Source: a bacterium (GTDB taxonomy: Bacteria > Krumholzibacteriota > Krumholzibacteriia > LZORAL124-64-63). Taken from it: 10,838 nt of DNA. Each line of letters starts with the position of its first letter. Position 1 is the stretch's first letter. Where the stretch lies: contig DAOVZQ010000028.1 of assembly GCA_030635025.1 (NCBI GenBank), positions 1 to 10,838 on the forward strand. The letters run 5' to 3'. Under the pieces are notes generated by a model. That model did no database searches and was not told where the DNA came from. It was given only the letters and a program-made list of their open reading frames with translations. The position numbers and the translations under genes were made by a program. This document shows positions 8,239 to 10,838 of the stretch, one piece after another.

Positions 8239-9804
8239 GTGTCGTTTATAACCGACCACATTCTTTCCTGGGTCACATTCGTGCCCCTGGCGGGTACCGT
8301 CCTGGTCCTGCTGCTCGGAGCTTCGAAGAAGATGGCGCGCATCATAGCCCTGACGGTTGCGCTCATCGACTTCGTGCTCTCGTTGCATCTGTTCAAGCAC
8401 TTCGATGTGGGCAATGCCGGTGATCAGTTCGTCGAAAAAGTCGCCTGGCTGGCCGACGGTAAGATCACTTATTCCCTGGGACTCGACGGTGTCTCGCTCT
8501 TCCTTGTGCTGCTGACCACGTTCCTGGGACCCCTGGTGATCCTGAGCACCTGGAGCGCCATCCAGGACCGGGTGCGCGAAGCCATGGCCTTCCTGCTCTT
8601 CCTGCAGACGGCCATGATCGGCACCTTCCTGGCCCGTGACATGCTGCTCTTCTACTTCTTCTGGGAAGCCATGCTCATCCCCATGTATTTCCTGATCGGG
8701 ATCTGGGGCGGCGAGCGGCGCATCTACGCGGCGGTGAAGTTCTTCATCTACACCATGGTGGGCTCGGTCTTCATGCTTGTGGCCATCATCTACTGCTACT
8801 ACCAGGCCGGTAGCATGGAACTCGACAAGTTCATGCTCCTGGATCTCGGCCGTACCGAGCAGATGTGGCTCTTCGCGGCCTTTGCACTGGCCTTTGCCAT
8901 CAAGGTGCCCCTGTTCCCCTTCCACACCTGGCTGCCCGACGCCCACGTCGAGGCACCCACCGCCGGCTCGGTGATCCTGGCCGGCATTCTCCTGAAGATG
9001 GGCACATACGGTCTGCTGCGCTTTGCAATTCCCTTGTTCCCGGACGCCGCCTTGGCGCTCGGTCCCTGGTTGGCGCACTTGGCCGTGATCGGCATCATCT
9101 ACGGGGCCCTTGTGGCCATGGTCCAGAAGGACGTCAAGAAACTCGTGGCCTACTCCAGCGTCAGCCATCTCGGCTTCGTGGTGCTCGGCCTGTTCAGCCT
9201 GACCGCGACCGGCGTGGCCGGCGGTCTCTATCAGATGCTGGCCCATGGTCTGTCCACCGGCGCGCTCTTCCTGTTGGTCGGCATAATCTACGAGCGGCGT
9301 CATACGCGGGAGATCGCCGATTTCGGTGGGCTGGCACACAGCATGCCCGCCTTCGCGGTCGTATTCATGTTCGTGACGCTGGCCAGTATCGGCTTGCCGG
9401 GGCTGTGCGGTTTCACGGGCGAATTCCTGATACTGTTCGGCAGCTATACCAGTACCCTGTTGCCCGGTGCGAAGCTCCTGGTGGTTCTCTCGGCCACGGG
9501 TGTGATCCTTGGCGCCATCTACATGCTGTGGATGTACCAGCGCGTTTTCCTGGGCAAGCTTGTCCATGATGCGAACCGCGATCTGCCGGATCTGAAAGTG
9601 CGGGAGTGGATTGTCCTGATACCCATCATGATCTTCATCGTGCTGCTGGGCGTTAAACCGGCCCCTCTGATCGAGCGCATGGAGCCGTCGATCGAGCGTC
9701 TGCTGGCGCCGATAACGCAGAAAACGATCGTTATGGACTCGCATCACGCCGCGGTGATCGACCCGGCTCTTCAGGTGTCCGAGCGGACGGAGGATGAGCG
9801 ATGA
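8239..9804 (+). CDS. nuoM: NADH-quinone oxidoreductase subunit M (NuoM, antiporter-like)
   Basis: NuoM (ND4 homologue, related to MrpD) is the middle antiporter-like proton pump of the membrane arm. The 521-residue protein has about fourteen hydrophobic segments and the usual length (E. coli 509). The key residues are Glu143 (FFWEAMLIPMYFLIGIWGG), Lys222 (FAIKVPLFPFHTWLPDAHVE), Lys253 (GILLKMGTYGLLRF) and Glu395 (GFTGEFLILFGSY). They match E. coli Glu144, Lys234, Lys265 and Glu407, with the same spacing for the last three. Other signatures are KKLVAYSSVSHLGFVVLG (300-317) and MLAHGLSTGALFLLVG (333-348). The start is GTG after a GGGGGAG site. The stop codon overlaps the nuoN start (ATGA), so the two are likely coupled. 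The hydrophilic tail (about 492-521) is unremarkable. Confidence 0.97.
   Translation: MSFITDHILSWVTFVPLAGTVLVLLLGASKKMARIIALTVALIDFVLSLHLFKHFDVGNAGDQFVEKVAWLADGKITYSLGLDGVSLFLVLLTTFLGPLVILSTWSAIQDRVREAMAFLLFLQTAMIGTFLARDMLLFYFFWEAMLIPMYFLIGIWGGERRIYAAVKFFIYTMVGSVFMLVAIIYCYYQAGSMELDKFMLLDLGRTEQMWLFAAFALAFAIKVPLFPFHTWLPDAHVEAPTAGSVILAGILLKMGTYGLLRFAIPLFPDAALALGPWLAHLAVIGIIYGALVAMVQKDVKKLVAYSSVSHLGFVVLGLFSLTATGVAGGLYQMLAHGLSTGALFLLVGIIYERRHTREIADFGGLAHSMPAFAVVFMFVTLASIGLPGLCGFTGEFLILFGSYTSTLLPGAKLLVVLSATGVILGAIYMLWMYQRVFLGKLVHDANRDLPDLKVREWIVLIPIMIFIVLLGVKPAPLIERMEPSIERLLAPITQKTIVMDSHHAAVIDPALQVSERTEDER
9789..9793 (+). promoter_or_regulatory. Ribosome binding site of nuoN inside nuoM
   Basis: GGAGG in the last codons of nuoM lies 7 bases before the nuoN ATG at 9801, which overlaps the nuoM stop as ATGA. 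Confidence 0.7.
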
Positions 9805-10838
9805 CCAATCCGAATCAGGAAGTCGCCCTCGGCGCACAACTGCTGCACATGATGCCCTACCTTGTAATGGTCTGCGGCGGGCTTTTGGTGATGCTGGTGG
9901 ATGCATTCGTGAAAAGCCTGCGCAAGGACCACTTGTCCATGCTGACACTGCTGGTCCTGCTCGGAGCCGCAGTGGCACAGGGAATGGGCTCCTTCCACGA
10001 TGGCTCGTTGATGAACGGCATGCTCGCGAGCGATCTCTATACGCATTTCTTCAATCTGCTCTTCATCGCCATCGCCATGCTGACCGTGGTTTTCGCCACC
10101 AGCCTCTACGATCGCGACGGCCGCTTCCGCGCCGAGTTCTATCCGCTGATCCTGTTCGCGACCCTTGGCATGATGCTCCTGGCGGCCGCCACCGACCTGA
10201 TGAGCCTCTTCCTGGCCTTGGAGACCATGAGCCTGTCTGTCTACGTTCTGGTTGCGGGCAACCGGGGTTCGCTACGGAGCAGCGAGGCCGGCTTCAAGTA
10301 CCTCATCATGGGTGCCTTCGGGTCGGCCGTGCTGCTGATGGGCATGGCCCTGCTCTACGGCCAGGCCGGGGGCACGTCCTACGCCCAGATCGGCGCCGCT
10401 CTCGCCGCTGGTGGTGGCGGGACGTTGTTGCCGTTGGCATGCGGACTGATCCTGATCGCCTTCGGTTTCAAGATCGCCATGGTGCCGTTCCACATGTGGA
10501 CGCCGGACGTCTACGAAGGGGCGCCCGTCTACGTGACCGGTTTCATGGCGACCGGTGTTAAGGCCGCGGCGATGGCTGCCTTGTTGCGTTTCGTTTGGCT
10601 GATGCTGCCGTCGCTCTCTCTGGTCTGGTTCCCCCTGTTGTCGGTCCTGGCCGTGATGACCATGACCATCGGCAACGTGGTGGCGTTGTCGCAGGACGGC
10701 ATCAAACGCATGCTGGCCTATTCGAGCATAGCCCACGCGGGTTATCTGCTGCTGGGAGTGCTGGCCGTCCTGAATACCGGACGCAGCGCCGAAGCCGCAG
10801 TGCGCACCGTGGAAATTGCGGGCGCGGCGGGCGGCGCG
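9801..10838 (+). CDS. nuoN: NADH-quinone oxidoreductase subunit N (NuoN), 3' end cut by the window
   Basis: NuoN (ND2 homologue) is the antiporter-like proton pump nearest to NuoK and NuoJ. The frame is open from the ATG at 9801 to the window edge, 346 codons out of the usual 480-500. It begins MTNPNQEVALGAQLLHMMPY, with hydrophobic segments from about residue 18 on. Family signatures are LFLALETMSLSVYVLVAG (136-153, key Glu141), FKIAMVPFHMWTPDVYEGAP (223-242, key Lys224), Lys254 in ATGVKAAAMAA and DGIKRMLAYSSIAHAGYLLL (299-318). These correspond to E. coli Glu133, Lys217 and Lys247; the C-terminal Lys395 equivalent is outside the window. The visible part ends in an Ala/Gly-rich loop (327-346) after the KRMLAYSSIAHAGYLLLG helix. 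The ATG overlaps the nuoM stop by four bases. Confidence 0.96.
   Translation, partial: MTNPNQEVALGAQLLHMMPYLVMVCGGLLVMLVDAFVKSLRKDHLSMLTLLVLLGAAVAQGMGSFHDGSLMNGMLASDLYTHFFNLLFIAIAMLTVVFATSLYDRDGRFRAEFYPLILFATLGMMLLAAATDLMSLFLALETMSLSVYVLVAGNRGSLRSSEAGFKYLIMGAFGSAVLLMGMALLYGQAGGTSYAQIGAALAAGGGGTLLPLACGLILIAFGFKIAMVPFHMWTPDVYEGAPVYVTGFMATGVKAAAMAALLRFVWLMLPSLSLVWFPLLSVLAVMTMTIGNVVALSQDGIKRMLAYSSIAHAGYLLLGVLAVLNTGRSAEAAVRTVEIAGAAGGA

Overview
This window is a nearly continuous stretch of a bacterial operon for respiratory complex I (proton-pumping NADH:quinone oxidoreductase, NDH-1). All recognisable genes lie on the plus strand in the order nuoE, nuoF, nuoG, nuoH, nuoI, nuoJ, nuoK, nuoL, nuoM, nuoN. 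The first 37 bases are the last codons of an upstream gene that cannot be identified. The window ends inside nuoN after 346 codons. nuoA to nuoD are not present; they may lie upstream, but that cannot be seen.

The DNA is GC-rich, with mostly G or C at third codon positions, and most genes have good Shine-Dalgarno sequences. The organism is therefore a GC-rich bacterium with NADH-linked respiration. The compact NuoG (about 517 residues, against about 900 in E. coli) and the enlarged NuoH (423 residues, against about 330) argue against a gammaproteobacterial-type operon. The phylum cannot be assigned from the sequence alone.

Layout: 1-37, tail of an upstream CDS. 38-105, the only notable intergenic gap, with a short inverted repeat and the nuoE ribosome binding site. 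106-3539, the peripheral NADH dehydrogenase module: nuoE (2Fe-2S), nuoF (FMN, NADH and 4Fe-4S) and nuoG (2Fe-2S plus three 4Fe-4S motifs). 3539-4810, nuoH, the membrane subunit at the quinone site. 4826-5329, nuoI, a two-cluster ferredoxin-like subunit. 5351-6162, the small membrane subunits nuoJ and nuoK. 6166 to the end, the three antiporter-like proton-pumping subunits nuoL, nuoM and nuoN. Genes are separated by at most 21 bases or overlap by up to 10, as expected for one polycistronic, translationally coupled unit.

Together, NuoE and NuoF oxidise NADH and pass electrons through NuoG and NuoI to quinone at the NuoH interface; NuoJ, K, L, M and N couple this to proton pumping. Nearly every recognised ligand and charged pump residue that I checked is present, so the complex looks functional. 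I see no mobile element, CRISPR array, RNA gene or terminator, and no undescribed system. The points most worth a second look are a run of four arginines, written in rare codons, inside a normally hydrophobic part of NuoL; an insertion of about 80 residues in NuoH; and a shortened NuoG that keeps the full cysteine set for the optional N7 cluster.
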